From an uncultured Blautia sp. (GTDB lineage Bacteria > Bacillota > Clostridia > Lachnospirales > Lachnospiraceae), in assembly GCF_934371575.1 (NCBI RefSeq), contig NZ_CAKRNY010000003.1, positions 75,505-139,504 of the forward strand: a DNA stretch of 64,000 nucleotides. The letters are read 5' to 3'. The translations under genes and the position numbers were made by a program. The notes beneath the pieces were generated by a model. The model had not been told where the DNA came from, did not search any database, and saw only the letters and a list, made by a program, of their open reading frames with translations. Position 1 is the stretch's first letter. Each line of letters opens with the position of its first letter. Below, one piece after another: positions 44,634 to 52,199 of the stretch.

Positions 44634-44708
44634 TTTAACACATCCCTTTTTTTCTACATTTTTTTGTTCATAATAGCATTCCTTTTTACGGCTGTAAATA
44701 TTTTTTCA

Positions 44709-44740
44709 AATTTGACGATAATTTGACTTTCTTGTGATAT
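44709..44740 (+). promoter_or_regulatory. SARP-like operator and promoter of the betaine transporter
   Basis: AATTTGAC occurs at 44709-44716 and again at 44720-44727, start to start 11 bp. Seven bp after the second repeat is TGATAT (44735-44740), a usable -10. TTGACG (44712-44717) also sits 17 bp upstream of it. Direct heptamers at 11-bp steps covering the -35 and ending about 8 bp from the -10 is the known SARP operator layout. Confidence 0.65.
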
Positions 44741-44755
44741 GCTCTCAGTAATTTC

Positions 44756-44805
44756 AAAAAGCACAGCGTCGTGTGGATTTTCACTGGCGTTGTGCTTTTT
44801 TATTT
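44756..44805 (+). terminator. Attenuator-like hairpin in the transporter leader
   Basis: AAAAAGCACAGCG and CGTTGTGCTTTTT form a 13-bp stem (one G-T pair) followed by a T run, starting about 10 nt after the expected transcription start and ahead of the first permease gene. A terminator inside the leader suggests conditional read-through. Confidence 0.65.
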
Positions 44806-44826
44806 TAATAGAAAGGATGGATCCCT

Positions 44827-45468
44827 ATGTTCAAAGAAATGATGGATTATATTGCCGCCAACCAGTCCATGTATCTGGTCGAAATCCGCACTCACATTCT
44901 GATCAGTCTATGCACTGTGTTTTTTTCCTCACTGATTGCCATTCCTCTTGGTATTGTCTGTATAAAATACCGAAGTGCCTCACGTTTCATCTCGGGCATT
45001 GTAAATACCGCCCGTGTAATTCCCAGTCTGGCCCTGATGGTGCTTCTGATTCCTCTTATCGGAATTGGCAAAGCTCCGGCGATCATTGCTCTGATTCTTC
45101 TTGCAATTCCGCCAATTATGCTAAACACCATAGCCGGATATGATTCCATTGATCCGATGATCACAGAAACAGCCAAAGGAATGGGTATGGATTCCAGGCA
45201 GACCTTTCTGCAGGTCCAGACTCCGCTGGCGCTTCCGCTGATCCTTACAGGTGTACGTACTGCAGCAGTAGAAGCAGTTGCCAGTACCAGCATCGCAGCA
45301 TATATCGGTGCCGGAGGACTTGGAGATCTGGTATTTACCGGAATCGGCGCCAACAAAGCACCTATTCTTCTTGCCGGCGGTCTTACAATAGCCGTTTTAT
45401 CTATTCTGACCGATCTGCTGCTTTCCACACTGCAGGCACATGTATGCCGCAATCTTTATACAGTATAG
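44827..45468 (+). CDS. Betaine-type ABC transporter permease 1 (OpuCB/OsmW-like)
   Basis: 213 residues with about five to six membrane helices and the permease signature (PPIMLNTIAGYDSIDPMITETAKGMGM) plus EAVASTSIAAYIGAGGLGDLV, typical of glycine betaine/choline/carnitine importers. It lacks the fused binding domain of EgtU, so it needs a separate binding protein, most likely the lipoprotein at 29866-30765. First gene of a four-gene plus-strand operon. Confidence 0.9.
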   Translation: MFKEMMDYIAANQSMYLVEIRTHILISLCTVFFSSLIAIPLGIVCIKYRSASRFISGIVNTARVIPSLALMVLLIPLIGIGKAPAIIALILLAIPPIMLNTIAGYDSIDPMITETAKGMGMDSRQTFLQVQTPLALPLILTGVRTAAVEAVASTSIAAYIGAGGLGDLVFTGIGANKAPILLAGGLTIAVLSILTDLLLSTLQAHVCRNLYTV

Positions 45469-45481
45469 GAGGTTTCATAAT

Positions 45482-46465
45482 ATGAATACAAACACAAATC
45501 CTGATGTTCCTGTTTTTCAGTTTATCCACACCTGCAAACGCTTCCCAGGCATGGATTCTTACGCGGTACATGATGTCAGCCTTTCCATAAAACCAGGGGA
45601 ATTTATAACCATTCTTGGAACCAGCGGTTCTGGTAAAACTACTTTAATGAAAATGGTAAACCGTCTGTATGATATTACCGACGGAGACATTCTTTTTCAC
45701 GGACAGAGTGTAAGGGAACAGCCGGAAGTAGAATATCGGCGAAAAATCGGTTACGTTGTCCAGCAAAGCGGGCTTTTTCCGCACATGTCTGTTGCCGACA
45801 ATATTGCCGTAGTTCCCAAAATCCTGAAGTGGGATAAAACCCGGATTGCAGCACGTGTAAATGAATTACTTACTCTGGTCGGACTGGACCCGGCTGTTTA
45901 TGCAAAACGTTTTCCAAGACAGCTTTCAGGTGGTCAGCAGCAGCGTGTTGGAATTGCCCGGGCATTAGCCGCAAATCCTTCTGCCATGCTGATGGATGAA
46001 CCATTTGGAGCAATCGATGCAATTACAAGAGAAACCCTTCAGAATGAGCTTTTGCGGATTCAGAAATCCACCGGAAAATCCATTCTCTTTGTCACCCATG
46101 ATATTGGCGAGGCTTTCAAACTTGGTGACCGGGTAATCATTATGCATGGCGGAGAACTTCAGCAGTTTGATACTCCTGCTAATATTGTCCTGCACCCGGC
46201 AAATGAATTCGTGGCACGCCTTGTCGGCGCAGATGATCCTATGGAGCGCGTAAAAGTGGTTTGTGTATCTTCTCTGGCAGACAAAAGTAAAAAAGCCGAC
46301 TGTTCCCTCTCTCTGGAAGGAAGCAGCACGATCAACGACGCTCTTCCGTTCCTGCTGGCATATCCGGCAGAAGATATTGCCATCTGCAATAACGGTGAAT
46401 TAATCGGAATGCTTGACCGCACCCGCCTGGCTGATCTGATGAAAAAACAGGAGGTGTCATTATGA
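45482..46465 (+). CDS. Betaine-type ABC transporter ATPase with degenerate CBS region
   Basis: About 327 residues. Walker A GTSGSGKTT, Q-loop VQQSGLFP, signature LSGGQQQRVGIARAL, Walker B AMLMDEPFGAID and switch His in VTHDIGEAF are all present, so it should be active. The C-terminal 70 residues resemble a single CBS-like unit (NDALPFLLAYPAEDIAICN), less than the usual tandem pair. The start at 45482 follows AGGAGG; a start at 45440 would overlap the permease gene. Confidence 0.92.
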   Translation: MNTNTNPDVPVFQFIHTCKRFPGMDSYAVHDVSLSIKPGEFITILGTSGSGKTTLMKMVNRLYDITDGDILFHGQSVREQPEVEYRRKIGYVVQQSGLFPHMSVADNIAVVPKILKWDKTRIAARVNELLTLVGLDPAVYAKRFPRQLSGGQQQRVGIARALAANPSAMLMDEPFGAIDAITRETLQNELLRIQKSTGKSILFVTHDIGEAFKLGDRVIIMHGGELQQFDTPANIVLHPANEFVARLVGADDPMERVKVVCVSSLADKSKKADCSLSLEGSSTINDALPFLLAYPAEDIAICNNGELIGMLDRTRLADLMKKQEVSL

Positions 46466-47106
46466 AGAAATTTTTTGATTATGCAATCCGGCATTATGAC
46501 AAAATGCTGGGTTACGTGGGAGACCATATTATGATGTGCGTTTCTGCCCTTCTTCTTTCCCTTTTGATCGCAATTCCCCTCTGTGTATTGCTGATGAAAA
46601 ATAAAAAGGTATCGAAAATTGTTCTGGCGCTCCTCGGAGCCTGTTATTCCATTCCAAGCATGGCCTTTTTCGCAATTATGATGCCATTCTTTGGCCTTGG
46701 CAAAACAGGACCTATCGTTGTCCTTACTATTTACAGCCAGTTCATTCTTGTCCGGAACATTCTTGCCGGCTTCAACGGCATCGATCCTTCTTTGCTGGAA
46801 GCCGCCAAAGGAATGGGCATGTCGCCAGTTCAGATTTTTTTCAAAGTGGAGCTTCCTCTTGCGATGCCAGTCATCATCAGCGGAATACATATTGCCTCTG
46901 TAGTTATCATCGGCAGTGCTACCATTGCCCAGACTGTCAGCGCCGGAGGAATCGGAGTCCTGCTTTTCGAGGGACTTCGTACACAGAACTATGTAAAAAT
47001 GATCTGGGGTACTATTTTAACAGCAGCACTGGCATTAAGCGTTAATTATCTTCTCGCCAGACTTGAAAAATTCTCCCAGAAGAAAGCCAAAGGAGGTATC
47101 GCATGA
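46462..47106 (+). CDS. Betaine-type ABC transporter permease 2 (OpuCD/OsmY-like)
   Basis: 214 residues with about six helices and the GFNGIDPSLLEAAKGMGMSP permease loop and VVIIGSATIAQTVSAGGIG. It overlaps the ATPase stop by 4 nt (ATGA), a sign of coupled translation. With permease 1 and the ATPase it gives a heteromeric importer of the quaternary-amine family. Confidence 0.9.
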   Translation: MKKFFDYAIRHYDKMLGYVGDHIMMCVSALLLSLLIAIPLCVLLMKNKKVSKIVLALLGACYSIPSMAFFAIMMPFFGLGKTGPIVVLTIYSQFILVRNILAGFNGIDPSLLEAAKGMGMSPVQIFFKVELPLAMPVIISGIHIASVVIIGSATIAQTVSAGGIGVLLFEGLRTQNYVKMIWGTILTAALALSVNYLLARLEKFSQKKAKGGIA

Positions 47107-47696
47107 ATTACACAATTTGTATCGCGCGCCAATTCGGAAGTCTCGGACGTCCCATTGCGCAGAAGCTGGCTCAAAAACTTGGAATTGAATATTACGATCG
47201 TGATATCGTAGAAGCTGTATCTTCCGAAATGCATCTTCCTGTTTCCATGATCAGCGATCTGGAAGAAACCGCCGGAAAACCCTCTTTCTTCAACATGCGT
47301 TTTCCTCTTGGTACCCAGACCAGTGCAAAGCAGGATATGATCTTCGATGTGCAAAAGGATTTAATTTTGTCACTGGCTGAAAAAAAATCCTGCATTTTCG
47401 TTGGACGTTGTTCTGATTTCATCCTGGAAAACCGTCCCAATAATTTGAATTTCTATATTTATGCACCTTACAAAGCTCGTCTTGAAAACTGTACCGGCTT
47501 CTTAAAAATGTCACTTGAAGAAGCTGAACGCTCTATTGAAGCAGTGGACCGCGCCAGAAATGCTTACCACAAACGATACGCCGGCTACCTTCCAGATGAC
47601 TGTCAGCACAAAAGCATGCTTCTGGATTCCAGCATTCTGGGAATCGACGGATCCGCAGAACTACTGGCTCAAATGGTTCAGAAATATTTTGCTTAA
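47103..47696 (+). CDS. Cytidylate-kinase-like family protein in the transporter operon
   Basis: 197 residues of the cytidylate-kinase-like family. It starts with CIARQFGSLGRPIAQKLAQKLG, where the usual family motif SREYGSGGREIG is kept only in part and no classical GxxGxGK P-loop is visible, then EYYDRDIV and FVGRCSDFIL. Stand-alone members have no proven substrate and are often found next to transporters. It overlaps permease 2 by 4 nt, so it is co-translated. A regulatory or phosphoryl-transfer role linked to uptake is possible. Confidence 0.8.
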   Translation: MNYTICIARQFGSLGRPIAQKLAQKLGIEYYDRDIVEAVSSEMHLPVSMISDLEETAGKPSFFNMRFPLGTQTSAKQDMIFDVQKDLILSLAEKKSCIFVGRCSDFILENRPNNLNFYIYAPYKARLENCTGFLKMSLEEAERSIEAVDRARNAYHKRYAGYLPDDCQHKSMLLDSSILGIDGSAELLAQMVQKYFA

Positions 47697-47712
47697 TGAG
47701 CAGATCCCACTT

Positions 47713-47772
47713 GATGAAGATGAGGAGAAAAATCCTGTGCTCTGCTATATTCTCTTAACTCATCTTCATCAT
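47713..47772. terminator. Long hairpin between transporter operon and LOG gene
   Basis: TGATGAAGATGAG and CTCATCTTCATCA form a 13-bp stem with a long A/T-rich loop between convergent genes. No strong U-run follows, so termination is likely but not certain. Confidence 0.5.
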
Positions 47773-47786
47773 GCAATGGATTCCTT

Positions 47787-48326
47787 TTATATCACAGGCG
47801 ACAGGATTCGCTTTATATCATCGAGATTCTCGGCAAAATAAATGCCGTCCTGCCGCTCCCTTGAGGAAAGATCTTTTTCAATCATGTGCGCCAGAAGCGC
47901 CTTCAAACCATCATAGTAACCATTCAAATTATAGAGAATACACGGTGCATTCAAGTGCCTTAAAGATACCTTAGACATCACCTCTGTAATTTCCTCCAAT
48001 GTTCCCGTACCACCTGGAAAGGCAATGAAAGCGTCACCCAGCTCAATCATTTTATTTTTGCGTTCTGACATATCCTTGGTCACAATTAGCCTGGTCAGGC
48101 CATCATGCTGAATTTCACTTTCGATAAAAAACTGGGGTTCAACCCCCGTTACTTCTCCGCCGGCCTTCAAAACACTGTCAGCAATCGCACCCATCAGCCC
48201 AGATTTAGAGCCACCATACACCAGTGCATTTCCACTGCTTCCAATCCATGTCCCCAATTCCTCAACCGATTTTCGTAAGCAGGGATCATTCCCTTCACTT
48301 GCTCCGAGATAAACTGTAATATTCAT
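47787..48326 (-). CDS. LOG-family nucleotide phosphoribohydrolase-like protein
   Basis: 179 residues with the Rossmann-like TIGR00730/LOG fold: VYLGASEGND, NALVYGGSKSGLMGAIAD and the family hallmark FPGGTGTLEEITEV. Characterised members cleave the N-glycosidic bond of nucleoside 5'-monophosphates such as cytokinin ribotides or AMP/IMP-type substrates. The bacterial physiological role is generally nucleotide salvage. It stands alone on the minus strand. Confidence 0.9.
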   Translation of the reverse strand: MNITVYLGASEGNDPCLRKSVEELGTWIGSSGNALVYGGSKSGLMGAIADSVLKAGGEVTGVEPQFFIESEIQHDGLTRLIVTKDMSERKNKMIELGDAFIAFPGGTGTLEEITEVMSKVSLRHLNAPCILYNLNGYYDGLKALLAHMIEKDLSSRERQDGIYFAENLDDIKRILSPVI

Positions 48327-48768
48327 GCAAGATTTCCTCCAATTTTAAAATTGTTATCATTGTACAGTTTTGCATTAGACTTGTAAAGTACGATTGTTGA
48401 AAGCAATGTATCACCGATAACCTGGGGCGTGCAGATTGTGGGAATGATTTTTCAAGCACGCTCCAGGCCATTCATTCGTTATTTCTCTTAAAAGCATCTG
48501 CATTGCTTGGACATCCAGGTCGCAGATGCTTTCTTTCTCTCAATTGCATCTGCATTTAGCTTCCTGGACTGGTTGCGGATACTTTCTATAATACCAGACA
48601 ATTATATCGCTTGAAAATCCGTGTTTATCAAGCGGATATTCCAGGTCCGCTTCGCTTCGCAGCTCTACACCGAATGCTGCTTCGCAGCTTATCAGGAGTG
48701 GTGCAAGCAAGTCCCAACCCACTGCTTATTGCTTTGCGCAACCCCAGCAGGGGACTTGCTTGATTCGG
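48327..48768. repeat. Hairpin-rich intergenic region, no gene seen
   Basis: 442 bp without a convincing gene. It holds at least four inverted repeats: CCTGGGGCGTGC...GCACGCTCCAGG (48421-48467), AAAGCATCTGC...GCAGATGCTTT followed by a T-rich run (48491-48540), CGCTTGA...TCAAGCG (48608-48636), and CAAGCAAGTCCC...GGGACTTGCTTG (48704-48762). The last lies right after the Crp/Fnr stop codon and may end that gene's transcript. Confidence 0.55.
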
Positions 48769-49446
48769 TTAAATCGCACTATTGCCAACAGTCAACTCAA
48801 AATGATTTCGATTGGTTTTTATAAAACCTTCTTTTTGTAACTTTGATATCTCCGTAGACATTGCTGCACGGTCAATACAAAGATAATCTGCCAACTGCTG
48901 CCGGTCAAAAGAAATGTCAAAGGATAAAGACGAATGTCTGATGGACTCAGCTGACAGATAAGACAACAATTTATCCCTGGTGGTTCGCTTGCCTACATGT
49001 GTGATCTTATCGTTCAAAATCAATATCTTATTTGCCAGGACACTGACCAGGTTACGAATCAGCTTCTGATGATGCCCGCATGCAGTTGGGCAAGTAACCA
49101 GAAGTCTCTGGACATTTAAAAAAATAATCTCACAATCCTCATCTGCTACCACACTAATATTCAGAACAGCCCCCGGACTTGCTGCATATGGCTCGCCAAA
49201 AAAATCTCCGGCATGACATTTTGACAGAATATTCCGATGTCCCCAGAGATCTTCCTGAATAACAAGAACACAGCCTGATACTACAAGCCCCATCACTTCA
49301 GTAGAATCTCCTGCTCTGAAAATATAAGAATCCCGTTTTCTGGAAATTGTTGCTGCATTTACGCAGTGTAATATGGATAATATCTCGCTATCAGACAGGC
49401 CTTTAAAAAAAGGACTGGTTCTTAAAATAGATAAATATTTTTTCAA
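48769..49446 (-). CDS. Crp/Fnr-family regulator, HcpR candidate
   Basis: About 225 residues. An N-terminal cyclic-nucleotide-binding-like domain (GLVVSGCVLVIQEDLWG, then DFFGEPYA) and a C-terminal Crp-type HTH (DRQQLADYLCIDRAAMSTEISKLQKEG). No [4Fe-4S] Cys set as in FNR is seen. It is divergent from the ferredoxin-hcp operon, the usual place of HcpR, which controls hcp under nitrosative stress. A TTG at 49446 has GGAGG with 7-nt spacing, while the ATG at 49452 has only 1-2 nt, so TTG is preferred. Confidence 0.85.
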   Translation of the reverse strand: MKKYLSILRTSPFFKGLSDSEILSILHCVNAATISRKRDSYIFRAGDSTEVMGLVVSGCVLVIQEDLWGHRNILSKCHAGDFFGEPYAASPGAVLNISVVADEDCEIIFLNVQRLLVTCPTACGHHQKLIRNLVSVLANKILILNDKITHVGKRTTRDKLLSYLSAESIRHSSLSFDISFDRQQLADYLCIDRAAMSTEISKLQKEGFIKTNRNHFELTVGNSAI

Positions 49447-49473
49447 AATCATTCCTCCTGTTGGAAATCAAAC

Positions 49474-49501
49474 ATACAAGTTGTATTTATAATACTATAA
49501 T
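49474..49501 (+). promoter_or_regulatory. Operator-like palindrome and -10 of the hcp operon
   Basis: ATACAA-G-TTGTAT (49474-49486) is a perfect inverted repeat. Two TATAAT hexamers follow at 49488-49493 and 49496-49501. The palindrome lies in the -35 region for the hcp operon and upstream of the divergent Crp/Fnr gene, as expected for a dimeric regulator. Confidence 0.5.
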
Positions 49502-49545
49502 CCTGACAGAAACAAAAGTTAAATGTTGCTGACGGAGGAAAAACA

Positions 49546-50265
49546 GTGATAAGAAAAATCATTCGGATTGATAAAGAAAAATGCAATGGCTGTGGTGCCT
49601 GTGCAGATGCCTGTCACGAAGGTGCCATTGATATCATTAATGGAAAAGCAGAATTAGTAAGGGAACATTTTTGTGACGGACTGGGGGATTGTCTCCCGGA
49701 ATGTCCCACAGGCGCCATTTCCTTTGAAGAAAGGGAAGCACCTGAATACGATGAAGAAGCAGTAAAAGAAGCTCAGAAAAAAATATTTGCCAAAAATCAG
49801 GCAATGACTGCCCATGCCGGCTGCCCTGGTTCTAAAAGCATGCAGATACAGCGAAAAGAAACAGCAGAAACTGAAGCAACATCTTCAGCCCAAAACCAGG
49901 TATCAAAGCTTCAGAACTGGCCGGTACAGATTAAGCTAGCACCTGTTAATGCCCCGTATTTTAACGGCGCCAAACTTCTGATTGCAGCCGATTGTACTGC
50001 TTACGCTTATGCCAGCTTTCATCAGGATTTTATTCGAAATAAGGTAACTTTAATTGGCTGTCCAAAATTAGATCAGGTGGATTATAGTGAGAAACTGACT
50101 GCCATTATTCAAAATAACAATATTCAAAGCGTGACAATTGTAAGAATGGAAGTTCCATGCTGTGGTGGACTGGAGATGGCAGCCAGAAAAGCACTTCAAA
50201 ACAGTGGAAAATTCATACCATGGCAGGTTGTAACAATAAGTATTGATGGAAAAATTATGGAATAA
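49546..50265 (+). CDS. 4Fe-4S ferredoxin-type partner of Hcp
   Basis: 239 residues. It starts with GTG after GGAGG. The N-terminal part has CNGCGACADACHEG, a [4Fe-4S] motif, then CDGLGDCLPECPTG, which is typical of this family. The C-terminal part has PCCGG near residue 210, like CCG-type Fe-S or disulfide proteins. It precedes hcp by 15 nt and presumably delivers electrons to it. Common pair in Clostridia. Confidence 0.87.
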   Translation: MIRKIIRIDKEKCNGCGACADACHEGAIDIINGKAELVREHFCDGLGDCLPECPTGAISFEEREAPEYDEEAVKEAQKKIFAKNQAMTAHAGCPGSKSMQIQRKETAETEATSSAQNQVSKLQNWPVQIKLAPVNAPYFNGAKLLIAADCTAYAYASFHQDFIRNKVTLIGCPKLDQVDYSEKLTAIIQNNNIQSVTIVRMEVPCCGGLEMAARKALQNSGKFIPWQVVTISIDGKIME

Positions 50266-50280
50266 AAGGAGAATACACTA

Positions 50281-51894
50281 ATGGATAAGAACATGTTTTG
50301 TTTTCAGTGTGAACAGACAGTAGGATGTACCGGATGCACGGGAAATGCCGGCGTCTGTGGAAAAAAAGCAGATACAGCAAAATTACAGGACGAACTGACA
50401 GGTGCATTGATCGGTCTGGCAAGGGCAATAGATGATACAGCAACTGTTTCCAAAAAAACATGGCAAATCATAATTGAAGGGCTGTTTACCACAGTTACAA
50501 ATGTAAGCTTTGATAATGCTGCAATCAGAAATATGATACAAAAAGTCAGAGCCGAAAAGGAAAGGCTGGTTCCCGACTGCAGCAGCTGCCAGTCACCATG
50601 CGGCAGAACAGATGAATACGATATGCAGCAGCTGTGGAATGCAGACGAAGATATCCGTTCCTTGAAGTCTCTTATTCTTTTCGGAATTCGCGGAATGGCA
50701 GCCTATGCCTATCATGCAAATGTTCTGAATTACGAAGATGCCGAAGTGAATCATTTCTTCTGCGAAGCATTGTTTAAGATTGGTTATGAAGAAAGTGCGG
50801 AAACTCTGCTTCCTACAGTACTGAAAGTAGGAGAAATCAACCTGAAGTGTATGGCACTTCTTGACAAGGCAAATACCAAAACCTATGGAACTCCAGAGCC
50901 AACTGATGTTACACTTACAGTAGAAAAAGGACCTTTTATTGTTGTGACCGGACATGATCTGAGAGATCTGCAGCTTTTGCTTGAACAGACAGAGGGAAAG
51001 GGAATCAATATCTATACTCATGGTGAAATGCTCCCCGCCCATGCCTATCCACTCTTAAAGAAATTCTCTCACCTGAAAGGAAATTTCGGAACCGCATGGC
51101 AGAACCAGCAGAAAGAATTTGATCATCTTCCGGCTCCCATTCTTTACACCACCAACTGTCTGATGCCACCGAAAAGCAGCTATGCTGACAGAGTATTTAC
51201 AACAGAAGTGGTTGCTTTCCCAGGCGCTGTTCATATCGATGAGAAAAAAGATTTCACACCGGTTATTGAAAAAGCACTGGAACTGGGCGGTTACAAAGAA
51301 GATCAGATATTCTCCGGCATCAACGGCGGTACGAAAGTGACAACCGGTTTCGGCCATGCGGCAATTCTTTCCCATGCGGATACTGTAGTAGAAGCCGTGA
51401 AATCAGGTGCGATCCGCCATTTCTTCCTGGTTGCCGGCTGTGATGGTGCAAAACCAGGTCGAAACTATTACACAGAATTCGTGAAACAGACACCTTCTGA
51501 CAGTATCGTCCTCACTCTGGCATGCGGAAAATTCCGTTTCAACGATCTCGATCTGGGAGAAATCGGTGGTCTGCCGCGGCTAATGGATATGGGACAGTGT
51601 AATGATGCTTATGGTGCGATCCAGGTTGCTGTGGCACTCGCAGACGCATTTGGTTGCTCTGTAAATGAGCTTCCTCTTTCCTTCGTTCTCTCCTGGTACG
51701 AACAGAAGGCCGTCTGCATCCTGTTAACACTTTTACATCTTGGCATCAAAAACATCCGCCTTGGTCCTTCTCTTCCAGCGTTTTTGTCTCCTAATATTCT
51801 GAACTTTCTGGTAGAAAATTATGGTATTGCACCTATTACCACACCAGAAGAAGACATCAAAACACTGGAAAGATACTTGATTCAGTTAAAATAA
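50281..51894 (+). CDS. hcp: Hybrid-cluster protein / hydroxylamine reductase
   Basis: 537 residues. The N-terminal cluster cysteines are C7, C10, C19 and C26 in FCFQCEQTVGCTGCTGNAGVCGK. Later come the hybrid-cluster ligands, such as TGHDLRDL, THGEMLPAHAYP, TTNCLMPP and the C-terminal LACGKFRFN. Hcp reduces NO or hydroxylamine and protects against nitrosative stress in the anaerobic cytoplasm. It is the second gene of a two-gene operon divergent from a Crp/Fnr regulator. Confidence 0.95.
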   Translation: MDKNMFCFQCEQTVGCTGCTGNAGVCGKKADTAKLQDELTGALIGLARAIDDTATVSKKTWQIIIEGLFTTVTNVSFDNAAIRNMIQKVRAEKERLVPDCSSCQSPCGRTDEYDMQQLWNADEDIRSLKSLILFGIRGMAAYAYHANVLNYEDAEVNHFFCEALFKIGYEESAETLLPTVLKVGEINLKCMALLDKANTKTYGTPEPTDVTLTVEKGPFIVVTGHDLRDLQLLLEQTEGKGINIYTHGEMLPAHAYPLLKKFSHLKGNFGTAWQNQQKEFDHLPAPILYTTNCLMPPKSSYADRVFTTEVVAFPGAVHIDEKKDFTPVIEKALELGGYKEDQIFSGINGGTKVTTGFGHAAILSHADTVVEAVKSGAIRHFFLVAGCDGAKPGRNYYTEFVKQTPSDSIVLTLACGKFRFNDLDLGEIGGLPRLMDMGQCNDAYGAIQVAVALADAFGCSVNELPLSFVLSWYEQKAVCILLTLLHLGIKNIRLGPSLPAFLSPNILNFLVENYGIAPITTPEEDIKTLERYLIQLK

Positions 51895-51908
51895 TTCATA
51901 CCGCACGA

Positions 51909-51935
51909 AAGGGGCTGTTCAATAGACAGCCCCTT
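51909..51935. terminator. Bidirectional terminator
   Basis: AAGGGGCTGT and ACAGCCCCTT form a perfect 10-bp stem with a 7-nt loop between hcp and the DUF1254 relic. Confidence 0.8.
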
Positions 51936-51939
51936 AACT

Positions 51940-52199
51940 TTACTTATCAATAGAATTATCGATCAGGAAATCATCATCCCCATATGCAGTCACAGACCAG
52001 AAGCCTCCTTCAAGAACCTGCGGATAGCTTCCTCTGTGTTTGTTGCCGAGGTCTCAATCGCATCCATAATCACCAGTGGGAATGCGTAAACATAAGCAGC
52101 TGCAAATACCTGCACATTGCTGGAATAGCCTGACAGCACCAAAATCTTATGGCTCGATAATGTTAAAATATTTATACTCTGAGGTAACCGTAACCGCAT
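51940..52199 (-). pseudogene. Collapsed DUF1254/DUF1214 gene
   Basis: One frame encodes FAAAYVYAFPLVIMDAIETSATNT, the hallmark N-terminal segment of DUF1254. About 10 codons later that frame stops. In another frame right after, VLEGGFWSVTAYGDDDFLIDN is the hallmark C-terminal end of DUF1214, finishing in TAA at 51940. The intact protein would be some 300-450 residues, so most of the gene between the two ends is deleted and the frames no longer match. It overlaps the end of the alkyl-sulfatase-like gene. Confidence 0.75.

Noticed and set aside
44756..44805. Terminator of the divergent BTAD gene
   Set aside because: It lies on the 5' side of that gene and its T-run points towards the transporter genes, so a leader attenuator is more likely.
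48540..48722. 60-codon minus-strand open frame
   Set aside because: It falls in the hairpin-rich gap and has no convincing RBS or recognisable family.
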